DNA of 47,150 nucleotides from JAVVVD01 sp036652795 (lineage in GTDB: Bacteria; Bacillota; Clostridia; Christensenellales; CAG-138), in NCBI GenBank assembly GCA_036652795.1, contig JAVVVD010000010.1, positions 1 through 47,150 on the forward strand, in the 5' to 3' direction. The position numbers were made by a program, and so were the translations under genes. Positions within the stretch are counted from its first letter, which is position 1. Each line of letters starts with the position of its first letter. Below are positions 31,084 to 39,991 of the stretch, in pieces. The notes beneath the pieces are model-generated. The model saw nothing but the letters and a program-made list of their open reading frames with translations, had not been told where the DNA came from and made no database searches.

Positions 31084-31285
31084 TATGCCATCCTCCAAAA
31101 TCCGAATTTATCGGTTAGCTGTCAAATATAAATAATCTTAATTTTAGAATAACAAAAAAGTTAGGTGAAAGCAAATGCACAAACACATCTGTTTTAACTT
31201 AACTTTCGTAAGTGGTCTGGTAATTGTAGATGTGAGCCTGTTTTTACAGGGGGATTTAAACTATCACGCTAATTGCGTGTTATGC

Positions 31286-31615
31286 TCATTTTGTTCGTCT
31301 AAGTAAATTCAGAACTTCTTTTTGGTTTGATAAATCATAGTCGCCCATAATACCTGACCTGTGATAAATAATTCCATCTTTTTCGTTACGCTCTAGGTAA
31401 CTAATGAATTTTTGGATTCCATCTTCTTTGATACACCGAACAAATGCCCTCATTTTAATTTTATCAGGTGCAAGCATATCTTTATCACAAGGGGAGTCAG
31501 AGCATTCCCAACAGCCTTTTATACCTTTCGCAGTGCAACAATCATACTGGTAACACCCCTGTGGGGACATCCTTTTGGGACTGCGCCTTTTTTCCATATA
31601 ACCCACATTACACAA
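31286..31615 (-). CDS. DUF3795 protein lacking its N-terminal half
   Basis: 109 residues from a TTG at 31615; an in-frame stop lies two codons upstream. The C-terminal half of DUF3795 is intact: YQYDCCTAKGIKGCWECSDS, MRAFVRCIKEDG, then LERNEKDGIIYH and a GDYDL end. The first Cys motifs (YCGLxC...C..C) are missing, exactly the part found at 29588-29755. It begins 8 bp after the nucleotidyltransferase stop, so it may be expressed by read-through. Probably a 5'-truncated gene; a working short form cannot be excluded. Confidence 0.65.
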   Translation of the reverse strand: MCNVGYMEKRRSPKRMSPQGCYQYDCCTAKGIKGCWECSDSPCDKDMLAPDKIKMRAFVRCIKEDGIQKFISYLERNEKDGIIYHRSGIMGDYDLSNQKEVLNLLRRTK

Positions 31616-31623
31616 TATCTATC

Positions 31624-32541
31624 CTAATCCCAAAGGTTGGCGCTGTAGCGCCCATTATCCTTTAACGCCTGTATCGCGGCGCTCACCATGGGCTTATCCT
31701 GCTGATATGTTACGCCAAACCAGCGATCCGGTGTATTTAGCACCTTTACCGCCGCCTTGTCATCCCGCATTGCCATGCGTACGGCGTTTGGCAGCAGATC
31801 CTCATATTTTTCAGGATTTTTAGCCGCACCAGACGCGATGCTGCGGGCAAAGATGTCATCCAGCTCATCCATTATGCTGTTGTTAAAGCCCCAGCAATTC
31901 ATGGATACCGTTGTTCCTGCCGGCACATCCGTATATACTTCGCCATCTTCTGTGAATGCGGCGCATTGCGGCGTTTTAATTACCTTTGTGCGTTCACGTA
32001 TATCCGTAAGATACCCATTTTTATCTACCTCACACAGCCCGCGCGCAACGCTGCCATGTTCCGTTAGGGTATTCTCAATATTATAACCCACCAACGCATG
32101 AAGTTTTTTGTCATGCTCCGCCGTAAGGAAGTTGTAAAGCTGCCCAAATGCAGCAGGGCCATAATAATCATCCGCATTAATTATGGCAAATGAGCGGCCT
32201 GCGATAGCCTCGCGCGCGCATATTACAGCATGAGTTGTTCCCCATGGCTTTACACGGCACTCGGGTATTGAAAAGCCCACCGGCAGCAGCTTATCAAGCT
32301 CCTGATAGGCATATGTTACGTTTGCGCGGCGCTCTATGCGTCTGCCTATGCTTTCGCGAAAATCCGCGTCCGTAGCGTGCTTAATGATGAATATCACATC
32401 CTCAAACCCTGCTCGCAGCGCGTCGTATATATCGAAATCGATTATGAAATTACCCGCCGCATCCATCGGATCCATCTGCTTAAGCCCGCCGTAGCGGCTG
32501 CCCATGCCTGCCGCCAGTATTGTCAAAACCGGTTTTTTCAT
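31624..32541 (-). CDS. Sugar-nucleotide nucleotidyltransferase (NTP_transferase family)
   Basis: 305 residues; start at 32541 with AAGGAG 9 nt before it. N-terminal LTILAAGMGSRYGGLKQMDP is the NTP-binding signature; INADDYYG carries the metal-binding Asp pair. It resembles glucose-1-phosphate nucleotidyltransferases in the first half, but the C-terminal half (CWGFNNSIMDELDDIF) is of the uncharacterised type often annotated only as nucleotidyltransferase. Activated sugar and nucleotide unknown. It is 16 bp after the M19 dipeptidase gene. Confidence 0.82.
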   Translation of the reverse strand: MKKPVLTILAAGMGSRYGGLKQMDPMDAAGNFIIDFDIYDALRAGFEDVIFIIKHATDADFRESIGRRIERRANVTYAYQELDKLLPVGFSIPECRVKPWGTTHAVICAREAIAGRSFAIINADDYYGPAAFGQLYNFLTAEHDKKLHALVGYNIENTLTEHGSVARGLCEVDKNGYLTDIRERTKVIKTPQCAAFTEDGEVYTDVPAGTTVSMNCWGFNNSIMDELDDIFARSIASGAAKNPEKYEDLLPNAVRMAMRDDKAAVKVLNTPDRWFGVTYQQDKPMVSAAIQALKDNGRYSANLWD

Positions 32542-32557
32542 CCGTATTGTCTCCTTT

Positions 32558-33526
32558 TTACCCACAGTTGTCCGCTATCACCCTCAGCACATTTTTATGG
32601 CTGATAAGCTCCAATTCGCGCGGCGTAAAGCAACGCTCAAGCGCTTGCATTACCTGCTGCATCCCCGATGCATCCGTAAATTCCAAATCATTGCCGATAC
32701 CGTCAAAATCCGAGCCGAAGCCCAGCGTTTCCACGCCCGCCTTATCCGCTATGTGCCTTGCGTGGCGTACGATATCCGCCGTATATGCCTTATCCTCTCT
32801 CCCCTTTACTAAAAAGCCCGCACAGAAGTTAAGGCCTATCACCCCGCCCGCGTCGCCAATTAGCTTAAGCATATCATCGCTGAGGTTACGCACCACATCG
32901 CACTGTGCTCTTGCATTTGAATGCGAGGCCACAAATGGTTTTGTACAATATTTAACCACATCATAGAATCCGCCGTCAGATAGATGCGATACATCCACTA
33001 TCATCCCCAGCTCGTTCATCCGGCGTACTGTTTCAATTCCAAACGGCTTTAACCCCTGCATTGAGGTTTCAGGCCAGCGGTTAGGATAGCCTATGGAATT
33101 TTCATAGTTCCACGTGAGCGCCACCATCCGCACGCCATCCCCATACATCTCATCCACGCGCTCTATCTTCCCGTCTATCGGCATACCGTCTTCCACGCTT
33201 AGCAACGCGCAGAGCTTACCTGCGGCACGATTGTGCTCAATGTCTGCGCAGCAGCTCACCTGACCTATCGTATCGCGGTTCTCCTCCATCTCGCGCTTAA
33301 AATCAGCCAGCGCGGCATGATAGAACCCATATGCGCCAAGGTGATGCGGATTATCTTGGCTGTCCTCGGCCGGTATATAAATCGCAAAGCATTCCAGTAG
33401 CGATCCGCCGATCTTAAGCTTATTAAGGTCAATATGTCCACTGTTTTGTGCAAGCCGCACAGCGCCGTCAGTGGCGGTTATTTTGCATGATATGGTGTCG
33501 CAATGCATGTCGGCGATAGGATACAT
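32558..33526 (-). CDS. Membrane-dipeptidase-type peptidase (M19 family)
   Basis: 322 residues, no signal peptide. Zinc ligands of the family: HCD (His8, Asp10), Glu112 in SVEDGMP, His181 in DVSHLSD and His202 in ASHSNARA, with GFGSDFDGIG near the end. M19 enzymes hydrolyse dipeptides, including D-amino-acid-containing ones from peptidoglycan. Leads an apparent two-gene unit with the nucleotidyltransferase. A link to wall turnover is inference. Confidence 0.9.
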   Translation of the reverse strand: MYPIADMHCDTISCKITATDGAVRLAQNSGHIDLNKLKIGGSLLECFAIYIPAEDSQDNPHHLGAYGFYHAALADFKREMEENRDTIGQVSCCADIEHNRAAGKLCALLSVEDGMPIDGKIERVDEMYGDGVRMVALTWNYENSIGYPNRWPETSMQGLKPFGIETVRRMNELGMIVDVSHLSDGGFYDVVKYCTKPFVASHSNARAQCDVVRNLSDDMLKLIGDAGGVIGLNFCAGFLVKGREDKAYTADIVRHARHIADKAGVETLGFGSDFDGIGNDLEFTDASGMQQVMQALERCFTPRELELISHKNVLRVIADNCG

Positions 33527-33561
33527 ATGTTTTTCTCCTGATAATGCAAATTTTTATTGCT

Positions 33562-33603
33562 GTAAAAGCACGGCGTGGGCGCGCACCCTATGGCGCACCC
33601 ACG
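33562..33603 (-). terminator. Terminator of the thiolase operon
   Basis: CGTGGGCGCGC with GCGCACCCACG (33574-33603, one mismatch), followed on the minus strand by GTGCTTTTAC. Confidence 0.6.
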
Positions 33604-33634
33604 CACGTTACATCTGTTTTCTTTGGAGATGCGT

Positions 33635-34819
33635 TTATAGCATCTCAACGATTGTAGTAACACCCATGCCTCCGCCAACGCACAGCGTGGCGAGACCGCG
33701 TTTTTTGCCCTGACGCTTAAGCTCATACAGCAACGTGACCAGTATGCGGCAACCCGAAGCGCCTATTGGATGACCAAGTGCAAGCGCGCCGCCATTAACG
33801 TTTAGCTTCTCGTTGGGGAACCCCATCTCTCTGCCAACCGCAACGCACTGAGAGGCGAAGGCCTCATTTGCCTCTATCAGGTCCATATCATCCACGCTGA
33901 GCCCTGCCTTGGCAAGTGCTTTTTTGCATGAATAAATCGGCCCTATTCCCATTATTGAGGGGTCTACGCCGGCGCTTGCGGTAGCTATCAGCTTTGCCAT
34001 TGGCTTTACACCAAGCTCCTTGGCTTTTTCAGCGCTCATAACTATTATCGCTGCCGCGCCATCGTTTATGCCCGAGGCATTTGCAGCCGTAACGGTGCCG
34101 CCATCGCGTTTAAAAGCCGGCTTAAGACCCGCAAGCCCCTCCGCCGTCACACCCTGGCGTGGGAATTCATCCACCTTAAACTGCACAGTCTCTTTTTTTA
34201 CTCTAACCGGCACCGGCACGATCTCATCATCAAACTTGCCTGCTTTTTGAGCAGCCTCGCACTTTTGCTGGCTCCATGCCGCAAACTCATCCTGCATCTG
34301 GCGGGTTATACCGTATTTTTCAGCAACGTTCTCTGCGGTTATGCCCATGTGGTAGTTGTTGAAAGCGTCCCACAACCCATCTGTAACCATCTCGTCAACA
34401 ACGCTTCCGTTGTTCATACGATAGCCAAAACGTGCAGATGGCAACGTGTACGGCGCGGCAGACATATTTTCCATGCCACCCACCACCATAACATCCGCTT
34501 CGCCCGCAGCAATCATGGCCGCAGCGATATTCAAGCTTTTAAGGCCGGATCCACATACGTTGTTTATTGTAAGCGCAGGAACCTCCACCGGAAGCCCCGC
34601 TTTAACCGCAGCTTGGCGCACTACGCTTTGGCCCAGACCCGCTTGGAGTACGCAGCCCATCAGCACCTCGTCCACATCTGTCGGTTTTATGCCTGCACGG
34701 GCCACGGCTTCTTTAATAACGATCGCGCCCAGCTCCACCGCGGGAACATCCGTCAAACTGCCTCCGAATTTGCCTATTGCCGTGCGGCATGCGCCCGCCA
34801 ATACGATTTCCTTAGCCAT
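33635..34819 (-). CDS. thlA: Acetyl-CoA acetyltransferase (thiolase)
   Basis: 394 residues, standard length. Nucleophile Cys89 in NNVCGSGLKSLN, NEAFA, the GHPIGASGCRI His motif and second catalytic Cys in TLCVGGGMG. It condenses two acetyl-CoA to acetoacetyl-CoA or cleaves it. Encoded after the CoA-transferase subunits, so the unit interconverts acetoacetate, acetoacetyl-CoA and acetyl-CoA. No hbd/crt/bcd genes are here, so a full butyrate pathway cannot be claimed from this window. 69 bp separate it from the CoA-transferase. Confidence 0.95.
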   Translation of the reverse strand: MAKEIVLAGACRTAIGKFGGSLTDVPAVELGAIVIKEAVARAGIKPTDVDEVLMGCVLQAGLGQSVVRQAAVKAGLPVEVPALTINNVCGSGLKSLNIAAAMIAAGEADVMVVGGMENMSAAPYTLPSARFGYRMNNGSVVDEMVTDGLWDAFNNYHMGITAENVAEKYGITRQMQDEFAAWSQQKCEAAQKAGKFDDEIVPVPVRVKKETVQFKVDEFPRQGVTAEGLAGLKPAFKRDGGTVTAANASGINDGAAAIIVMSAEKAKELGVKPMAKLIATASAGVDPSIMGIGPIYSCKKALAKAGLSVDDMDLIEANEAFASQCVAVGREMGFPNEKLNVNGGALALGHPIGASGCRILVTLLYELKRQGKKRGLATLCVGGGMGVTTIVEML

Positions 34820-34888
34820 TTTTATTTCTCCTTTATTGATTGATGTATATCGCTATCGATAAAAATTATATGCTTAAGTCTTGCACGC

Positions 34889-35551
34889 TCACTCCGGCAT
34901 AGGCTTGAGATCAGGGCTAATTATAAGCTTGGCAGCAGTGGCCGCCTGAATATCCTCTAGCGTAAATTCAGGGTTATATTCTTTAAGCACTATTCCCTCA
35001 GGCGTAACATCCATAACGCCCATCTCAGTTACAATAAGATCCACGCAGTTAATGGCCGTGTACGGCAACGTGCACTTTTCTAATATTTTGGGGTTACCCT
35101 TTGCCGTATGCTCCATCGCAACAATCACGCGCTTTGCGCCAACCAACAGATCCATAGCGCCGCCCATTCCCGGCATACGCTTGCCAGGGATTATCCAGTT
35201 TGAAAGGTTGCCGTGCGCATCTACCTCAAGGCCGCCCAGCACCACATCATCCACATGGCCGCCGCGGATCAATCCAAAGTTTGTTGCAGAATCCGCAAAT
35301 GCGCCGCCCACTATCACTGAAGCCGGGAAACCGCCGGCATCCACAACGTGCATCGCATCCAGATTATCACCTGCGGGGGTAGGTCCCTGGCCGATTATGC
35401 CAACCTCGGCATGAACTATGATATGAACGCCCTCCGGCAGATACGATGTGCACAGCGTGGGCAATCCCACGCCCAGATTGACGATATCGCCATCCTTAAA
35501 TTCCATTGCGACACGTTTGGCAATAAAGGCCTTTATCAAGCTTTTGTCCAT
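34889..35551 (-). CDS. atoA: 3-oxoacid/acetate CoA-transferase, subunit beta
   Basis: 220 residues. NLGVGLPTL, the catalytic Glu49 in HAEVGIIGQGP that forms the CoA thioester, GGHVDDVVLGGLEVD and PGMGGAMDL. Its ATG abuts the stop of the alpha subunit (TAAATG), so translation is coupled. Family: CtfB/AtoA/ScoB; substrate (acetoacetate versus butyrate) not decided by sequence. Confidence 0.93.
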   Translation of the reverse strand: MDKSLIKAFIAKRVAMEFKDGDIVNLGVGLPTLCTSYLPEGVHIIVHAEVGIIGQGPTPAGDNLDAMHVVDAGGFPASVIVGGAFADSATNFGLIRGGHVDDVVLGGLEVDAHGNLSNWIIPGKRMPGMGGAMDLLVGAKRVIVAMEHTAKGNPKILEKCTLPYTAINCVDLIVTEMGVMDVTPEGIVLKEYNPEFTLEDIQAATAAKLIISPDLKPMPE

Positions 35552-36241
35552 TTATTTGCCCTCCCTTACTACGATATAGTCTACAAGTACGCCGGGTGTA
35601 ATTACATCCTCCGGCTGAATTTCGCCTACATCAACAAGGTTTTCAGCCTCGACTATTACCAGGTCGGCAGCCGTAGCCATGAGCGGATTAAAGTTCCTTG
35701 CCGATCCCTTATACCACACGTTGCCCATCTTATCCACCTTATATCCGCATATAAGCGCCACATCGGCGCGCAGCGGCTTCATCACAAGATAATCCACGCC
35801 GTTGTAGTTGGCCTTGCCCTCAACCAGCGGACTATCCTCTACAAGCGTGCCTACGCCTGTAGGGGTAATTACTCCACCAAGGCCATTGCCGCCGGCACGA
35901 ATCATCTCCGCAAGGCTCCCCTGAGGAACCAAATCGACCGTCATCTCGCCTGCCGCCCATATTGCCGTGGCTTCTGCATTAGTGCCCAGATGGCTGCCGG
36001 TATAACCATCTATCTGATGGTTATGGATGAGCTTCGCCCAGCTGTAATATTCCTCGCCGTCTGGTCCGTTTAACATGGAAGAGTCGTTCATTATGGTGTG
36101 GAAATGGCCCTTGCCACTTTTTGAAAGCCCATCAATAATCTGAAGGGCGCTGCCGCATCCAACAAAGCCGCCAAGCATAATCGTGGCGCCATCAGGGATG
36201 AGATCAACGGCTTCTTGCGTGGTTATGATTTTGTTTCTCAT
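35552..36241 (-). CDS. atoD: 3-oxoacid/acetate CoA-transferase, subunit alpha
   Basis: 229 residues. TIMLGGFVGCGSALQIIDGL near the N-terminus is the CoA-binding glycine-rich loop; LVPQGSLAEMIRAGGNGLGG and TPTGVGT follow, as in CtfA/AtoD. First gene of the operon; GGAGGA precedes its ATG. The 180 bp upstream contain no gene; I see no convincing promoter match. Confidence 0.93.
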   Translation of the reverse strand: MRNKIITTQEAVDLIPDGATIMLGGFVGCGSALQIIDGLSKSGKGHFHTIMNDSSMLNGPDGEEYYSWAKLIHNHQIDGYTGSHLGTNAEATAIWAAGEMTVDLVPQGSLAEMIRAGGNGLGGVITPTGVGTLVEDSPLVEGKANYNGVDYLVMKPLRADVALICGYKVDKMGNVWYKGSARNFNPLMATAADLVIVEAENLVDVGEIQPEDVITPGVLVDYIVVREGK

Positions 36242-36422
36242 ATGGTTCCTCCGCGTTTCATAATTTTACCTTGCATGACTGTTTTAAAAGATTAAATACA
36301 AGAAATAATACACAGGCTCGATCATATTGAGTTAGTATGGAAATGTGAGCATGTGCAGTTATGTCTATCTAATTCTATTCTTCGCCCAATATATTGTCAA
36401 ATATATTACATTCATTTTTGTC

Positions 36423-38627
36423 TCATTCCGTAGATTTTGGCATTTCCAGCAGTTCACGCGCGATATCAAATTTAAGCGCCGACATCTCCGCGTCCGCCGA
36501 TACCTCCAGCATTACCAGCACCAATCTCGCATCCTTATCCGCAACCCCTGTGCGAAAACCCGCAAACCAGGATATCTCACGGCTCTTGTCGTTACCGATT
36601 TCCGCAGTACCCGTTTTGGCCGCTACCGTGCAGTTTTTAACCCTTAGCTTTGATCCGGTGCCGTTAAGGTCGCTTCTGGCAACGTCCTTGAGCATCGGCA
36701 ATATCGCATCAATGGTGGCTCGACTGATTATCCCCTGCTTCCAAAGTTCAGTTTTGCTTTCGCTTATACTATTATACTTTATTCCGTCCATCTCATACAG
36801 GCCCGAAACGATATGCGGCACGTAGATATCCCCTCCGTTTGCAAATGCGGAAAATTCAGCCGCAAGCTGCAATGGAGTTATAAGTATCTCACCCTGCCCA
36901 TAGCCACTGTCTGCAAGAAATTTAAGTGTAAACTCCGTATCCTTATTTAGCAGCTGCGGCGCAGCCACACCAATATCAAACGGCACGGTCTCTGTGAAAC
37001 CCATCTTTTCCATATAGCTCAGAAATTTATCCTGACCCATCTGCAGCGCGGCGTGAGCAAAATATATATTGTCCGAATTTAGTATTGCATTATGCATGTT
37101 TAGCGGCTCTGCGCGGTTGCGCATGTATGTACGCTTTATTGCGGACCACACCCAGCCGCCATAGCCCTCGGGTATCCAATAATCATCATCAATCTTCTGA
37201 TCGAATACATAGTCTATGGGTATAACGTTGCCATCCAGCGTGGCTGCCGCTGTAAATGCCTTAAACACCGAGCCGGGAGGATAACGCCCCTGCGTCACCC
37301 TGTTGATAAGCGGCTTTGCCGGATTGTTTTGCAGCGTATTGTAGTCCTGTGTGCTTATTCCTCTGGTAAACGGGTTAAGGTCGTATGTGGGATATGATGC
37401 GCTCGCCTGTACCTCGCCCGTTAGCGGATTAATCACCACCACCGCGCCCGCCGTAGTTTCGCCAAACAGCACCAGTTGCAGCACTTCTTCCATGCGCTGT
37501 TGCAGCTTAAGATCAACTGTAAGGTGCACGTCATAGCCGTCCTTTGCGGGCTTCATATACAGTGTGCGCCTGTTTTTTCCTTCGGATGTGGAGATGTATA
37601 TCTGCATGCCGTCTGTGCCACGTAGCTGCGTTTCATATTGGCGTTCTATGCCAAGCTTGCCCACTCGTGAATCCGTTGTGTACGCATTCTCATCTCCGGC
37701 AAGCTCATTGAGCCTATTTACCTCCTCATCTATCGTCCCTTTAGATACGCCGCTTATTGGGCCAACATAGCCTATAGTATGTGCCAGCAGGCTACCGTAT
37801 GGATATTCTCGCTGATACCCATAGTTATCCTCGTCTATTCCCACTCCTGGTATAAGCAACAGTTGGGCGCGCACTGTTGGGGAAAGCTCGCCAGTATAAT
37901 ACTGCTCTATCACAGCCAGATCGTTATACGCATCCTCAAGCTTTTCTTTTACGTCCGCCTCTTTTAGCTTTAGCAGTGTAGAAAGCTGCGTAACGGCCAT
38001 GGTCTCATCCTTCATGCGTGAGGGCATAGCGTATACTGTCAGCTTGCCCTTGGTTGCCGCCACCACCTCGCCTGACGCAAGTATCTCACCGCGCTTTGCC
38101 GCTATACGCACCACGTTCACCTTATCGCCCCACTGCATATCCGGAAATATCAATGCCGGGCTCCATTCAATACTCCATATTCCGCCTTCAAGCTTGGAGA
38201 TCATCGTAAAGCTGCTCGTTACATCTCCAATCAGCGTGCTGTGGTACGTTGCGTCAAAGGAGGCTGTGGTCATTATCTGCCCAGCGTCTATATTTATCGC
38301 AGAATAGCTTATATCCGTTATCTCGAGGGCGGCAAATATCTTCGTATATTTATCTATGAACTCCTTCTCACTTATACGATTCTCCGCGCTTTCCTCCGTA
38401 TCATTGCTATTCTCCGCGCTTTCCTCCGTATCATTGCTATTCTCCGCGCTTTCCTCCGTATCATTGCGCGAGGCTGCACACAACATGCCATATGCCGCTG
38501 CATAGTCCGCCGCTTTTATGTATTCAAGAAACTGTTCGCAGGCGGTCGCTCCCGCAGATAAGGTTGCGCAGGCCGCCAGTGGCAAAATTAACGCCAATAT
38601 CAGTATGAGCGCTATGACTCTTTTCAT
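36423..38627 (-). CDS. MecA/PBP2a-like class B penicillin-binding lipoprotein
   Basis: 734 residues; ATG at 38627 with AAAGGAAG before it. Signal peptide with lipobox LAAC (Cys20), so a lipoprotein. NTF2-like MecA_N domain (25-160), PBP-dimer domain (170-370), transpeptidase 390-730 with SVFK (Ser453-Lys456), SDN (518-520) and KTG (671-673). This order is that of Staphylococcus PBP2a and Bacillus PbpC/PBP3, low-affinity transpeptidases. The NTF2-like domain is interrupted at 55-83 by three NDTEESAENS repeats. Resistance to beta-lactams is possible but not shown. Monocistronic, divergent from the YabE-like gene. Confidence 0.9.
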   Translation of the reverse strand: MKRVIALILILALILPLAACATLSAGATACEQFLEYIKAADYAAAYGMLCAASRNDTEESAENSNDTEESAENSNDTEESAENRISEKEFIDKYTKIFAALEITDISYSAINIDAGQIMTTASFDATYHSTLIGDVTSSFTMISKLEGGIWSIEWSPALIFPDMQWGDKVNVVRIAAKRGEILASGEVVAATKGKLTVYAMPSRMKDETMAVTQLSTLLKLKEADVKEKLEDAYNDLAVIEQYYTGELSPTVRAQLLLIPGVGIDEDNYGYQREYPYGSLLAHTIGYVGPISGVSKGTIDEEVNRLNELAGDENAYTTDSRVGKLGIERQYETQLRGTDGMQIYISTSEGKNRRTLYMKPAKDGYDVHLTVDLKLQQRMEEVLQLVLFGETTAGAVVVINPLTGEVQASASYPTYDLNPFTRGISTQDYNTLQNNPAKPLINRVTQGRYPPGSVFKAFTAAATLDGNVIPIDYVFDQKIDDDYWIPEGYGGWVWSAIKRTYMRNRAEPLNMHNAILNSDNIYFAHAALQMGQDKFLSYMEKMGFTETVPFDIGVAAPQLLNKDTEFTLKFLADSGYGQGEILITPLQLAAEFSAFANGGDIYVPHIVSGLYEMDGIKYNSISESKTELWKQGIISRATIDAILPMLKDVARSDLNGTGSKLRVKNCTVAAKTGTAEIGNDKSREISWFAGFRTGVADKDARLVLVMLEVSADAEMSALKFDIARELLEMPKSTE
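38379..38467 (-). repeat. Three 30-bp tandem repeats inside the MecA-like PBP gene
   Basis: Three near-identical 30-bp units start at 38379, 38409 and 38439, the last losing identity at its final bases. Length 30 keeps the frame; each unit encodes NDTEESAENS. Copy-number change would lengthen or shorten a loop without breaking the protein. Confidence 0.95.
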
Positions 38628-38677
38628 CGTATCTTCCTTTCGGCTTAGAAAAACCGCTATACGCAATAGCTGTACCC

Positions 38678-38706
38678 ATTATATATTGCATATGTGCCCG
38701 TGTAAA
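38678..38706 (-). promoter_or_regulatory. Promoter of the MecA-like PBP gene
   Basis: Minus strand: TTTACA (38701-38706), 17 bp, perfect TATAAT (38678-38683), about 50 bp before the start codon. Confidence 0.75.
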
Positions 38707-38715
38707 CGCGCCATA

Positions 38716-38767
38716 TTCATTTGACACATTTCGTTCATTTGACACACACGTGCCCGGCTGATAAAAT
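38716..38767 (+). promoter_or_regulatory. Promoter of the YabE-like gene with 13-bp direct repeats
   Basis: TTCATTTGACACA occurs at 38716-38728 and again at 38734-38746 (18-bp period). The second copy contains the -35 TTGACA (38739-38744), followed after 17 bp by TAAAAT (38762-38767). The repeat may be a regulator site shared with the divergent PBP promoter. Confidence 0.7.
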
Positions 38768-38785
38768 ATAAACTGAGGTTTTTAT

Positions 38786-39988
38786 ATGATAAATCAAAAG
38801 CATTCTAAAAAGCCATATGATTCACCCCACCGGCATACCCGCGGCCTCTTTTTTCGTGATTTGGCCGGCTGGTTTTCCGGCCTATTTAAAAAGCGGCCCA
38901 CGCCTGCTGTTTCCGGCGCATCAACACCCGCTTTGCGCACTTCTCTTGTGCCTGGCGGCTCAAAGCCCCTGCTTGTAGCTATCGATATCCTGCTGCTTGC
39001 CGCCACAGTATGCTCCGCTATATTGTGCATATTTATCACGACTGACCGCGGCAGCGTGCTTCCCATTACACTGACAATAGATGGTTTATCCGTTGCCTGC
39101 AACACAGCCCCAGGCACAGTTGAGGATGTACTCACGCGCAACGACGTAAGCTACGACAAAAATGATCTTATAGAACCTGCCCTGAATGAACCGGTTGTTG
39201 AGGGAATGGACATATCTCTCACCCGTGCATTTCCAGTTGCCATAGAATCCGGCAGCCATGTGACGCTGCTAAAGATGACCTCCGGCACTGTTGGCGATGC
39301 GCTTACAATGGCAAACGTGACATACGATGTGGATGATGAATTATCCAGCCTTGCATTTGAGGATATTTATCCCGGTATGCAGATACGGCACACCGATGTG
39401 GAAATACAATATGCCACAACGCACAGGGTGCTTAACTACGTAGAGGAAATTATAAAGGATCCAAATGAGTTTGAAAGCTTTAAAAAAACCGAGCAGCAGG
39501 GGAGCGACGGTGAAAAACGCATTACCCAGCGTATAACCGTTAAAAACGGCACCGAAATTTCACGCGAGACAGTTGATCAAACCGTGCTTACCCCGGCCAT
39601 AAACGAGATTGTCCGCATAGGCACTAAGATACGTTATCAAACAAGCTACAAGGGCGAATGGCGCCGCTATATGGATAAGCCGGTTGCCGGCAAAAACGGC
39701 TGGGTTGCCATTAAGGTATACAGGATTACCGCCTATTGCACAGGCACGCGCACCTCCCAGGGCACAAAGCCCAAGCTTGGCACTATCGCTGTGAACCCCA
39801 AGCTCATCCCCTATGGCACCAAGATATGGGTGCCCGGCTATGGACTTGGTACCGCGCTGGACACGGGTGCATTCCGCAATTATCCCGAGCCGCGCAATAA
39901 CGCCATAGACCTTTGGTTTAATTCAAAAAGCGAAGCCGTCCACTGGGGCAGCAAATATGACCGCACGATACTCATAAAAAAGGGGTGA
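38786..39988 (+). CDS. YabE-like wall protein: DUF348 repeats, G5 domain, 3D domain
   Basis: 400 residues. A basic N-terminus and one membrane helix (about 62-87), two DUF348 repeats (LPITLTIDGLSVACNTAPGT..., VTLLKMTSGTVGDALTMANV), a G5 domain (about 210-290) and a C-terminal 3D domain (330-395, with KLGTIAVNPKLIPYGTKIWV, the Asp of LDTG and NAIDLWF). The 3D barrel is related to Rpf/MltA lytic enzymes, so it is probably a peptidoglycan hydrolase at the cell surface. Followed by rsmA, the gene order of B. subtilis yabE-rnmV-ksgA, but rnmV is missing here. Confidence 0.9.
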   Translation: MINQKHSKKPYDSPHRHTRGLFFRDLAGWFSGLFKKRPTPAVSGASTPALRTSLVPGGSKPLLVAIDILLLAATVCSAILCIFITTDRGSVLPITLTIDGLSVACNTAPGTVEDVLTRNDVSYDKNDLIEPALNEPVVEGMDISLTRAFPVAIESGSHVTLLKMTSGTVGDALTMANVTYDVDDELSSLAFEDIYPGMQIRHTDVEIQYATTHRVLNYVEEIIKDPNEFESFKKTEQQGSDGEKRITQRITVKNGTEISRETVDQTVLTPAINEIVRIGTKIRYQTSYKGEWRRYMDKPVAGKNGWVAIKVYRITAYCTGTRTSQGTKPKLGTIAVNPKLIPYGTKIWVPGYGLGTALDTGAFRNYPEPRNNAIDLWFNSKSEAVHWGSKYDRTILIKKG

Positions 39989-39991
39989 TAT

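Noticed and set aside
38379..38467. CRISPR array
   Set aside because: The units are contiguous without spacers and lie in frame inside a coding sequence.
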